Positions 1 through 7,527 of a DNA stretch of 11,362 bases are shown here, one piece after another. Made by a program: the position numbers and the translations under genes. Position 1 is the first letter of the stretch. Each line of letters opens with the position of its first letter. The notes under the pieces were generated by a model. It ran no database searches, had not been told where the DNA came from, and worked only from the letters and a program-made list of their open reading frames with translations. This DNA comes from Paracoccaceae bacterium (lineage in GTDB: Bacteria; Pseudomonadota; Alphaproteobacteria; Rhodobacterales; Rhodobacteraceae): the NCBI GenBank assembly GCA_007120685.1, contig SKNG01000504.1, forward strand, positions 1 through 11,362. The letters are read 5' to 3'.

Positions 1-1554
1 CTGCGCGTGCTGGGCCAGGCCGAGGAATTGCCGCTGCCGGTCTTCGGCGAGCCGGACTATCCGGAAGAAACCCGCCTGACCTACCGTTTCCTGGATCTGC
101 GGCGCGAGACGCTGCATCAGAACATGATGCTGCGTGCCAAGGTGGTGAAATCCTTCCGTGACCGGATGTGGGACGCGGGCTTCACCGAATTCCAGACGCC
201 GATCATCACCGCCAGCAGCCCCGAGGGCGCGCGCGACTTTCTGGTGCCCTCGCGCCTGCATCCCGGCAAGTTCTACGCCCTGCCGCAGGCGCCGCAGCAG
301 TTCAAGCAGCTGATCATGGTGGCGGGCTTCGACCGCTATTTCCAGATCGCGCCCTGTTTCCGCGACGAAGACCCCCGCGCCGACCGCTCGCCCACCGATT
401 TCTATCAGCTTGACGTGGAGATGAGCTTTGTCGAGCAGGAAGACGTCTTTGCCGCGATGGAGCCGGTGATCGGCGGGGTTTTTCAGGAATTCGCCGGCGG
501 GCAACGGGTGGTGGGCGACTGGCCGCGCATTCCTTTCGCCGAAGCGATGGCGAAATACGGCACCGACAAGCCCGACCTGCGCTGCCCGATCGAGATGCAG
601 GAGGTGTCAGAGCATTTCCGGGGCTCGGGCTTCGGAATCTTCGCGAAATTGCTGGAGAACGAAGGCACCGAAATCCGCGCCATCCCAGCGCCCACCGGCG
701 GCTCGCGCAAGTTCTGCGACCGCATGAACGCCTTTGCCCAGAAGGAAGGACTGCCCGGGATGGGCTATATCTTCTGGCGGGAAGAGCCGCATAAGGCGCT
801 AGCCGAGAGACTTGGCCTGTCGATGGCAAGTGTAGTCAGACAAATTGAGGCGGGCGAAATAGAGCCAGGATTTGAGGCCGCAGGCCCGCTGGCCAAGAAC
901 ATCGGCCCGGAACGCACCGAGGCGATCCGCCAGCAACTGGGCCTGAAGGCGGGCGATGCGGCCTTCTTCCTGGGCGGCAGGCCGGAAAGCTTCGAGCCGG
1001 TGGCGGCCAAGGCGCGGGTGGAGATCGGGCGCGAACTGGGGCTGTCGGAGACCGACAGCTTCCGCTTTGCCTGGATCGTCGATTTCCCGATGTACGAGAA
1101 AGACCCCGAAACCGGCGCCGTGGATTTCAGCCACAATCCGTTTTCCATGCCCCAGGGCGGGCTGGAGGCACTGCAGGGCGACCCGCTGGCGGTCCGGGGC
1201 TGGCAGTATGATCTGGCCTGCAACGGCTACGAGATCCTGTCGGGCGCGATCCGCAACCACAAGCCCGAGATCATGTTCAAGGCCTTCGAACTGGCCGGCT
1301 ATGGGCGCGAGGAGGTGGAGAAGCGTTTCGGCGGCATGGTCAAGGCCTTCCGCTATGGCGCGCCGCCGCATGGCGGCTGCGCGGCGGGGATCGACCGGAT
1401 TGTCATGCTGCTGGCCGGGACGACGAATATCCGCGAGGTGATCCTGTTCCCGATGACCCAGCGCGCCGAGGATCTGATGATGGGCGCGCCCTCGGAGCCC
1501 TCGAACGAGCAGCTGCGCGAATTGCGGCTGCGGGTGCTGCCGCCGGAGAAATAG
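1..1554 (+). CDS. aspS: Aspartyl-tRNA synthetase (class II), 5' end outside window
   Basis: Cytoplasmic enzyme that charges tRNA with aspartate. The frame is open from base 1, so the gene starts upstream. By comparison with E. coli AspRS (590 aa) about 100 residues are missing, which is nearly all of the N-terminal anticodon-binding OB fold. Counting in-window codons from base 1, the class II core is clear: YRFLDLRR after residue 25, the motif 1 region ending near Pro67 and followed by SPEGARDF, motif 2 FRDEDPRADR at 120-129 with QLDVEMSF after it, the GAD-type insertion domain in the middle, and motif 3 GAPPHGG...GIDR ending at 466. The C-terminus (ILFPMTQRAEDLMMGAPSEPS) is typical. Alphaproteobacterial AspRS is often the non-discriminating form that works with GatCAB; the deciding N-terminal residues are outside the window. 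The odd point is about 24 extra residues near 262-291 (see separate entry). Identity is certain. Confidence 0.97.
   Translation: MRVLGQAEELPLPVFGEPDYPEETRLTYRFLDLRRETLHQNMMLRAKVVKSFRDRMWDAGFTEFQTPIITASSPEGARDFLVPSRLHPGKFYALPQAPQQFKQLIMVAGFDRYFQIAPCFRDEDPRADRSPTDFYQLDVEMSFVEQEDVFAAMEPVIGGVFQEFAGGQRVVGDWPRIPFAEAMAKYGTDKPDLRCPIEMQEVSEHFRGSGFGIFAKLLENEGTEIRAIPAPTGGSRKFCDRMNAFAQKEGLPGMGYIFWREEPHKALAERLGLSMASVVRQIEAGEIEPGFEAAGPLAKNIGPERTEAIRQQLGLKAGDAAFFLGGRPESFEPVAAKARVEIGRELGLSETDSFRFAWIVDFPMYEKDPETGAVDFSHNPFSMPQGGLEALQGDPLAVRGWQYDLACNGYEILSGAIRNHKPEIMFKAFELAGYGREEVEKRFGGMVKAFRYGAPPHGGCAAGIDRIVMLLAGTTNIREVILFPMTQRAEDLMMGAPSEPSNEQLRELRLRVLPPEK
784..876 (+). other. AT-richer, rare-codon insertion inside aspS
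   Basis: Between GYIFW and GPLAKNI this AspRS has 35 residues, where the matching stretch of E. coli AspRS (AYIKV to SPVAKFL) has 11. The net gain is about 24 residues and the frame is kept. The DNA is unlike its surroundings: bases 801-870 are about 54% GC and 831-850 only 40%. Codons rare elsewhere in the gene cluster here (CTA, AGA twice, GTA, ATA, AGT, CAA, ATT, CCA, GGA, TTT). The encoded stretch LAERLGLSMASVVRQIEAGE resembles the pattern of a helix-turn-helix, which may be chance. I see no flanking direct repeat or inverted repeat that would name a mobile element. The insertion lies in the variable insertion domain, so the enzyme is probably still active. Confidence 0.6.
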
Positions 1555-1592
1555 CGCGGGGCTGATCGGTGGTGCCCGATGGCGAGCGGGGC

Positions 1593-1657
1593 AGGGGGCG
1601 CTGCCCCCTCGCCGCTGCGCGGCTCACCCCCGGGATATTTGAAGAGCAAAGAGGGGG
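1593..1657. repeat. Rhodobacterales-type intergenic hairpin repeat downstream of aspS
   Basis: Two perfect hairpins lie side by side. The first is AGGGGGC (1593-1599), loop GCT, GCCCCCT (1603-1609). The second is GCCGC (1611-1615), loop TGC, GCGGC (1619-1623). Next comes CCCCCGGGATATTT followed by AAGAGCAAAGAGGGGG, whose outer C5 (1627-1631) and G5 (1653-1657) can also pair. From memory this GC-hairpin plus CCCCCGGGATATTT layout is a very common intergenic repeat in Rhodobacteraceae. It sits 38 bp after the aspS stop and may end or stabilise the aspS transcript. There is no T-run, so it is not a classical intrinsic terminator. Confidence 0.6.
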
Positions 1658-1702
1658 CAGGTCCGGTGGCGGAAGACGCCGGTCGTTGCGCGCGCGTTCT
1701 AC

Positions 1703-1731
1703 TTGACAGGGCGGAATACTTAACATAGCAA
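1703..1731 (+). promoter_or_regulatory. Predicted sigma-70-type promoter of the hpaFED operon
   Basis: A perfect -35 box TTGACA stands at 1703-1708. With a 17-bp spacer the -10 position falls on TAGCAA at 1726-1731, a weak match (3 of 6). Bases 1711-1736 are strongly AT-rich in an otherwise GC-rich region, as expected where DNA must melt. Transcription would start near 1738, about 50 bp before the hpaF start codon. No other stretch between aspS and hpaF looks like a promoter. Confidence 0.5.
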
Positions 1732-1735
1732 TTAA
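1720..1735. promoter_or_regulatory. Possible operator, TTAA-N8-TTAA, over the -10 region
   Basis: TTAA at 1720-1723 and TTAA at 1732-1735 form a short palindromic pair with an 8-bp spacer, overlapping the predicted -10 box. Aromatic catabolic operons are usually under a local repressor (HpaR of the MarR family is the known case for hpa genes), and this position would suit repression. The repeat is short and could be chance in an AT-rich promoter. No regulator gene is in the window. Confidence 0.25.
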
Positions 1736-1787
1736 ACGGCGGATCGGGGAGGATGCGCGGACCGGGCCGGGAAGATGCGAGGGGGGC

Positions 1788-2188
1788 ATGCCGCATCTGA
1801 TCATCGACTATTCGCCGAATCTGGAAGCGCGGCTGGACATTGCCGGGATGTGCCGGGTTCTGCGTGACGCGGCGGCGGCGACAGGGATCCTGCCGCTGGC
1901 CGGGATCCGGGTGCGGGCTACGGCCTGCACGCATGTGGTGATCGCCGATGGCAACCCCGATCATGCTTTCCTCGATATCTCGCTGCGCCTGCGTGGGGGG
2001 CGCGCGCCCGAGGCCAGGGCCCGCGCCACCGAGGCGATCTTTGCTGCCGCCGAGGCTTATTGTGCCGATCTGCTGGCCACATCGTCCTTCATGCTGAGTT
2101 TCGAGATGCGCGACATCGACCCCGATCTGAGCCCGAAGACCAGTTCCATCCGGCGCTACCTGCCGCCCGAACATCAGGGAGGGACCCC

Positions 2189-2192
<4 letters not shown>
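1788..2192 (+). CDS. hpaF: 5-carboxymethyl-2-hydroxymuconate delta-isomerase (HpaF/CHMI)
   Basis: Isomerises 5-carboxymethyl-2-hydroxymuconate to its 2-oxo form (5-oxopent-3-ene-1,2,5-tricarboxylate) in the cytoplasmic homoprotocatechuate meta-cleavage pathway. The protein is 134 aa, close to the roughly 125 aa of E. coli HpaF. It starts MPHLIIDYS (E. coli MPHFIVECS), so Pro2 becomes the N-terminal catalytic proline of the tautomerase superfamily once Met is removed. Other family matches are ATGILPLAGIRVR (40-52; E. coli ATGIFPLAGIRSR), the ADGNPDHAF stretch, and LSFEMRDIDPDLS (E. coli LSFEIEELHPTLN). A GAGG-type ribosome-binding site lies 5 bases before the ATG. It is the first gene of its operon, behind the 1703-1731 promoter, and its TGA overlaps the hpaE ATG (ATGA), so the two are probably translationally coupled. 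The function is well supported. Confidence 0.9.
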
Positions 2193-3694
<1,502 letters not shown>

Positions 3695-3706
3695 GGAGGA
3701 CCGCTG

Positions 3707-4687
3707 ATGCCTGTCCCGCCCCCGAACCTGAACCCGCCCTTCAACATCGTGCGGCTTTCCCATGCCGAACTGCGCGTGACCGATCTGGGCCGGGCAAGGG
3801 CCTTCCATGCCGATCTGGTCGGGCTGCAGGTGACGCATGAGGACGCGGGCACGGTCTATCTGCGCGGGATGGAGGAGCGGGGGCATCACTGCCTGATCCT
3901 GCGGCAGGCCGAGGCCGCAGGGGTGGGGCATCTGGGCTTCAAGGTCTGGGAAGAGGGCGATCTGGACCGGCTGCACGCGTTCTTCACCGAGCGCGGCTTG
4001 CCGGCGAGTTGGGTGGAGCGGCCGTTCATGGGGCGGGTGCTGGCCGTGCGCGATCCCTGGGGCGTGCCGTTGGAGTTCTACGCACACATGGACCGGCTGC
4101 CGCCGATTCATCAGCAATACGGGCTTTACCGGGGCGTGAAGCCCTTGCGCATCGACCATTTCAACCTGTTTGCCAGCGATGTGGACGGGGTGATGGCCTT
4201 CTATACCGATCTGGGCTTTCGGCTGACCGAATACACGGCCGACGAGGAAAGCGGGCGGACATGGGCAGCCTGGATGCATCGCAAGGGGGGCGTGCATGAC
4301 ATCGCCTTCACCAATGGCACCGGGCCGCGGCTGCATCACGTGGCCTTCTGGGTGCCGACGCCCCTGAACATCATCGATCTGCTGGATGTGATGTCCACCT
4401 CCGGCTATCTGGCGCGTATCGAGCGCGGGCCGGGGCGGCACGGGATTTCGAATGCGTTTTTCCTTTATGTGCGCGATGATGACGGGCACCGGACCGAGCT
4501 TTACTGTTCGGATTACCAGACCGTGGACCCGGATCTGGAACCGATCCGATGGGATCTGAAGGACCCGCAGCGCCAGACGCTCTGGGGGGCGCCGGCGCCG
4601 CGCAGCTGGTTTGAGGAAGGGGCGGTCTTCGAGGGGGCGGCGCTGGTGGAGAGCGGGTTGAAGGCAACCCCGATCGTGGCGCCATGA
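3707..4687 (+). CDS. hpaD: 3,4-dihydroxyphenylacetate 2,3-dioxygenase (type I extradiol, VOC fold)
   Basis: Opens the ring of homoprotocatechuate using O2 and an active-site metal (Fe(II), or Mn(II) in some relatives). The 326-aa protein has two VOC domain pairs (about 16-125 and 148-270) and aligns closely with Brevibacterium fuscum HPCD. The metal ligands correspond to His151 (IDHFN; HPCD H155), His211 (LHHVAF; H214) and Glu264 (TELYC; E267). Second-sphere residues are also present: His197 (VHD; H200), His245 (GPGRHG; H248) and Tyr254 (FFLYV; Y257). AAWMHRK and IERGPGRHGISNAF are near-identical to HPCD. It lacks the roughly 40-residue C-terminal tail of HPCD (365 aa). A very strong AAGGAGGA ribosome-binding site (3693-3700) overlaps the hpaE stop. 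E. coli HpaD belongs to an unrelated extradiol class (LigB-like), so this is the Gram-positive-style enzyme. Confidence is high. Confidence 0.93.
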   Translation: MPVPPPNLNPPFNIVRLSHAELRVTDLGRARAFHADLVGLQVTHEDAGTVYLRGMEERGHHCLILRQAEAAGVGHLGFKVWEEGDLDRLHAFFTERGLPASWVERPFMGRVLAVRDPWGVPLEFYAHMDRLPPIHQQYGLYRGVKPLRIDHFNLFASDVDGVMAFYTDLGFRLTEYTADEESGRTWAAWMHRKGGVHDIAFTNGTGPRLHHVAFWVPTPLNIIDLLDVMSTSGYLARIERGPGRHGISNAFFLYVRDDDGHRTELYCSDYQTVDPDLEPIRWDLKDPQRQTLWGAPAPRSWFEEGAVFEGAALVESGLKATPIVAP

Positions 4688-4697
4688 CGACGGAGCA

Positions 4698-4754
4698 TGC
4701 GGGGGCTGCCCGCCCCCGCACCCCCGGCAAAGGGGGCCAGCGTGGCCCCCTTTG
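4698..4754. repeat. Two adjacent perfect hairpins between hpaD and the FAH gene
   Basis: Hairpin A pairs TGCGGGGGC (4698-4706) with GCCCCCGCA (4712-4720) around a 5-base loop. Hairpin B pairs CAAAGGGGGCCA (4728-4739) with TGGCCCCCTTTG (4743-4754) around the loop GCG, a perfect 12-bp stem. Stem B ends in TTT with no longer T-run. It begins 10 bp after the hpaD stop and ends 59 bp before the FAH start. It may reduce read-through or protect the 3' end of the hpaFED message, so the FAH gene could be made at a different level. Its makeup resembles dispersed GC-rich intergenic repeats of Rhodobacteraceae. Confidence 0.65.
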
Positions 4755-4813
4755 ATCCCCCCGGGGCGCGGGACGGCAAGCGGAAGGCAGGTAAGGCGAT
4801 GAAGGACAGCACC

Positions 4814-5677
4814 ATGCGTTTCGCCACCATCCGTGCCGGGGGCCAACGGCAGTTCGGGGCGGTGACCGAAGACGGGTTCATTGCCCTGAACGAGGTCTTT
4901 GCGCAGTGGGCCGGGCTGCGCCAGGTGATCGAGGCGGGGGCGCTGGACAGGCTGGTCGAGGCCGCGCAGTGCCGGGCGGTGACGCATCGTGAAGGCGGCT
5001 TTACCTGGGACATCCCCGTGCCGGACCCCGAGAAGATCATCTGTGTCGGCGTCAATTTCCCCGACCGCAACGCCGAATACCGCGACGGGCAGGACGCGCC
5101 CCCCAACATGTCGCTCTTCCCCCGCTTTGCGCGCAGCTTCACCGGCCATGGCCAGCCCCTGATCCGCCCGCCGGAAAGCCCGCAGCTGGATTACGAGGGC
5201 GAGGTGGCGGTGGTGATCGGCCGGGGCGGGCGGCGCATCCCCGAGGCTCGGGCGCTTGAGCACATCGCCGCGCTGACCCTGTGCAACGAGGGCACCATCC
5301 GCGACTGGGTGCGCCATGCCAAGTTCAACGTCACGCAGGGCAAGAACTGGGACCGGTCCGGCGCCATGGGCCCCTGGCTGGTGCCCTTCACCGACCCCGC
5401 GCAGATCACCGATATCCGCTTGACCACGCGGGTGAACGGCGAGACGCGGCAGGACGACCGCACGGGAAGGATGCTGTTTCCGGTCGCCCGGCAGATCGCC
5501 TATATCAGCACTTTCACCACGCTGGCGCCCGGCGACATCATCGTCACCGGCACCCCCACCGGCGCCGGCGCGCGGCGGGACCCGCCGGTCTGGCTGAAGC
5601 CCGGCGATATCGTCGAGGTGCAGGCCGAGGGCATCGGCACACTGCGCAACACCATCGCCGACGAGGACACCTGGTGA
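4814..5677 (+). CDS. Fumarylacetoacetate hydrolase (FAH) family protein, HpaG-like candidate
   Basis: FAH-fold, metal-dependent cytoplasmic enzyme, 287 aa. In this context the likely job is decarboxylation/isomerisation of 5-oxopent-3-ene-1,2,5-tricarboxylate (HpaG step); an acylpyruvate hydrolase is the main alternative. E. coli HpaG is a tandem two-domain protein (about 430 aa), while this is one domain. Visible signatures are ICVGVNFPDR (76-85), LDYEGEVAVVIG (125-136, metal ligands Glu128 and Glu130), CNEGTIRDW (157-165), QGKNWD (175-180) and VTGTPTGAG (244-252). The third metal ligand of the family is usually the Asp of an ND motif; here the aligned residue is Glu159. The start at 4814 is chosen for an AAGGA site with 7-base spacing and the usual MRFATIR opening. 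ATG 4799 (5 residues longer) is also possible. In-frame ATG 4697 lies in the hairpin region and is rejected. It ends 6 bp from the convergent neighbour. Confidence 0.82.
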   Translation: MRFATIRAGGQRQFGAVTEDGFIALNEVFAQWAGLRQVIEAGALDRLVEAAQCRAVTHREGGFTWDIPVPDPEKIICVGVNFPDRNAEYRDGQDAPPNMSLFPRFARSFTGHGQPLIRPPESPQLDYEGEVAVVIGRGGRRIPEARALEHIAALTLCNEGTIRDWVRHAKFNVTQGKNWDRSGAMGPWLVPFTDPAQITDIRLTTRVNGETRQDDRTGRMLFPVARQIAYISTFTTLAPGDIIVTGTPTGAGARRDPPVWLKPGDIVEVQAEGIGTLRNTIADEDTW

Positions 5678-5683
5678 GAGGGT

Positions 5684-6661
5684 TCAGAACGTCACCACCT
5701 GCCCCCGGCCCGTGGCCTCGGCCGCGCGCAGGACGTGATGCGCCACCGCCAGATCCTGCGCGGTGATCCCCAGAGAGCGGTAGAGCGTGATCTCTTCCGC
5801 CCCCTGCCGCCCCGGCATCGCCCCCGCCAACACCGCGCCGATCTCGCCGCGCAGATGGCCCTCGGTGATGGCACCGGCAGCCAGCATCTCCACCACCTCG
5901 CCCGCCTGCGCCAGCAGCGACGGACGGTAGTCGCAGTAAAGCGCCGCGCGCTGCACCACCGTGTCATCGACTTCGCGCTTGGCGGGAACCGAGGCGCCGA
6001 CCACGTTCAGATGCTGCCCCGGTTCCAGCCAGTCGCCCAGCAGCACCGGCGTGGCGCTGTTCGTCACCGTGCAGACGATATCCGCGCCGCTGACCGCTGC
6101 CCGCGCATCGGTGCCATGGCCAATCCGCAGCTCGGGGTGGCGCGTGGCGGCCCGGGCGGCGAAATCAGCGGCCCGTTCGGCCCGGCGCCCGGTGATGCGC
6201 GCCTCCGCAATCGGGCGCACGGCCAGCATTGCGGTCAGATGGTGCTCGGCCTGCTCGCCGGTGCCAATGATCGTCAGCACCCGCGCATCCGGCCGGGCCA
6301 GGGCGCGGGTCGCCACGGCGCTGGCGGCGGCGGTGCGGATGGCGGTCAGAAGGCCCGCGTCCATCATCGCCACCGCGCCGCCGGTTTCGGCCTCGAACAG
6401 CACCACCGCGCCGCGGTGGCCGGAGATCCCCTGCGCCGGGTTGGCGGGAAACAGGCTGACGATCTTGACCCCATAGCATTGCGGCGCATCCAGCGCGCCG
6501 GACATCACACCCATCAGGTTCTCGCCGCCCACCGGCACCACATGGCGCAGCGGCAGTTGCGCCCCGCCGGCCGAGACGCGGCGCATCGCGGCATCGACCA
6601 CCGCGATCGCCTGATCCATCGGCAGGAGCGCGGCGATATCGGCGTTGGCGAGGATCCTCAC
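5684..6661 (-). CDS. Ornithine cyclodeaminase / mu-crystallin family protein
   Basis: NAD(P)-binding protein of 325 aa, the usual family length. The family includes ornithine cyclodeaminase, alanine dehydrogenase, ketimine reductases and ectoine-pathway members. Visible are Lys66 in GVKIVSLFPANP (active-site lysine), Arg109 in LTAIRTAAASAVATRALARPDA, and the Rossmann motif GTGEQA (133-138). Then comes VGASVPAKREVDD (221-233), where true ornithine cyclodeaminase has GGDxPGKxEL; its catalytic Asp is Ser224 here. A dehydrogenase or imine reductase role is therefore more likely than ornithine deamination, and the substrate is unknown. The start is GTG (6661-6659), overlapping the TGA of the upstream hydrolase (GTGA, 4 bp) with only a weak ribosome-binding site, so translation is probably coupled. 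It is the last gene of the minus-strand module and ends 6 bp from the FAH gene. Confidence 0.88.
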   Translation of the reverse strand: MRILANADIAALLPMDQAIAVVDAAMRRVSAGGAQLPLRHVVPVGGENLMGVMSGALDAPQCYGVKIVSLFPANPAQGISGHRGAVVLFEAETGGAVAMMDAGLLTAIRTAAASAVATRALARPDARVLTIIGTGEQAEHHLTAMLAVRPIAEARITGRRAERAADFAARAATRHPELRIGHGTDARAAVSGADIVCTVTNSATPVLLGDWLEPGQHLNVVGASVPAKREVDDTVVQRAALYCDYRPSLLAQAGEVVEMLAAGAITEGHLRGEIGAVLAGAMPGRQGAEEITLYRSLGITAQDLAVAHHVLRAAEATGRGQVVTF

Positions 6662-7527
6662 GCCACCAGCCCCGGCGCATCGGGCGCGGCGCTGGCGCGC
6701 CAGGCGGCATCCGGCTGTGCCAGGCCCAGCCGGGCGGCGATCAGGTTCGCATAGAGCGCGGGGCGCAGCACATAGGGAAAGTGCCCACCGCGCAGGAACC
6801 GGAATCCCGCCGCGCCGGGCAGGCGGGCGCGGACGGCGGTGCGCATCTCGGGCGGGATCAGCGGGTCATCGGCGGCGTCGATCACGCTCAGGCTTTCGGG
6901 CGGCTGCGGGGCGGGGGGCAGTTCCGGCCCGCGTTTGAGCGCGTTCAGCCGCGCGCGCATCTCGGCCTCGGGAATGCGGCCAGCCACCTCGGCGGCCAGG
7001 AAAGCCACCAGATCGGCCTGATCGGGATGCGCCTGCCCCCAGCCCTGCAGGGCATTCATGAAGCCCGCGCGCAGTGCCTCGATGGGGGCATGGTCCAGAT
7101 CCTGCGCATAGGGCTGGCGCTCGGCGATGCCCTGCACGGTATGCAACGTGTTGGCGGCAAACAGATGGCTGACCCGGGCGGGATGCGCGCCGGCCATGAA
7201 CTGCGCCAGATAGCCGCCCAGCGACGAGCCCAGCACCGCCGCCCGGTCGATCCCGCGTGCGTCCAGCATCGCGCAGAGATCGCCGGCCCAGTCCTCGATC
7301 CCGCCCGAGGCCGGATAGCTGACCGCAATCACCCGGCATCGGGGCGCCAGCGCCTCGATCTGCTGCCAGAAGATATCGGCCCGGCCCAGCGTGCCGGGGA
7401 TCAGCAGCAGCGCGGGGCCGGGGCCTGCGGTATCGATCACGCCCCAGTCGCGGCCGGAAAGCACCTCCCGGGCCTCGGGGTGGCGGGTGGCGAAGGCGTC
7501 GCGGGCGGTGATCAGGGGGTTGGTCAT
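6658..7527 (-). CDS. Alpha/beta hydrolase, maspardin (SPG21)-like
   Basis: Alpha/beta-hydrolase-fold protein of 289 aa, no signal peptide, presumably cytoplasmic. The triad can be placed: nucleophile Ser102 in GSSLGG (100-105), acid probably Asp221 in DAADDPLIPP, and His249 in GGHFPYVLRP. The oxyanion-side strand LLIPGTLGRADIFWQQI (41-57) followed by RVIAVSYPA resembles maspardin/SPG21 proteins (PVSGTADVFFRQ, then RVIALQYP), as does LGSSLGGYLAQ (maspardin FGASLGGFLAQ). Unlike human maspardin this copy has a serine nucleophile and all three triad candidates, so it is probably active. The natural substrate (ester, amide or thioester) is unknown. The start ATG (7527-7525) overlaps the TGA of the M81 gene (ATGA), with a GAGGA site 9 bases upstream. 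Its stop overlaps the next gene's GTG, so it is the middle of a three-gene coupled chain. Confidence 0.85.
   Translation of the reverse strand: MTNPLITARDAFATRHPEAREVLSGRDWGVIDTAGPGPALLLIPGTLGRADIFWQQIEALAPRCRVIAVSYPASGGIEDWAGDLCAMLDARGIDRAAVLGSSLGGYLAQFMAGAHPARVSHLFAANTLHTVQGIAERQPYAQDLDHAPIEALRAGFMNALQGWGQAHPDQADLVAFLAAEVAGRIPEAEMRARLNALKRGPELPPAPQPPESLSVIDAADDPLIPPEMRTAVRARLPGAAGFRFLRGGHFPYVLRPALYANLIAARLGLAQPDAAWRASAAPDAPGLVA

Noticed and set aside
2060..2188. Upstream extension of hpaE inside hpaF
   Set aside because: It would overlap most of the hpaF 3' end. ATG 2189 has a good ribosome-binding site and the usual 4-bp ATGA overlap.
4697..4813. Upstream extension of the FAH gene to ATG 4697
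   Set aside because: The extra residues would be encoded by the two hairpins, show a Pro/Ala-rich non-family sequence, and lack a ribosome-binding site.
5735..6754. 339-codon open frame on the plus strand
   Set aside because: Antisense to the OCD-family gene, which has a clear Rossmann motif and coupled start; no domain in the plus-strand translation.
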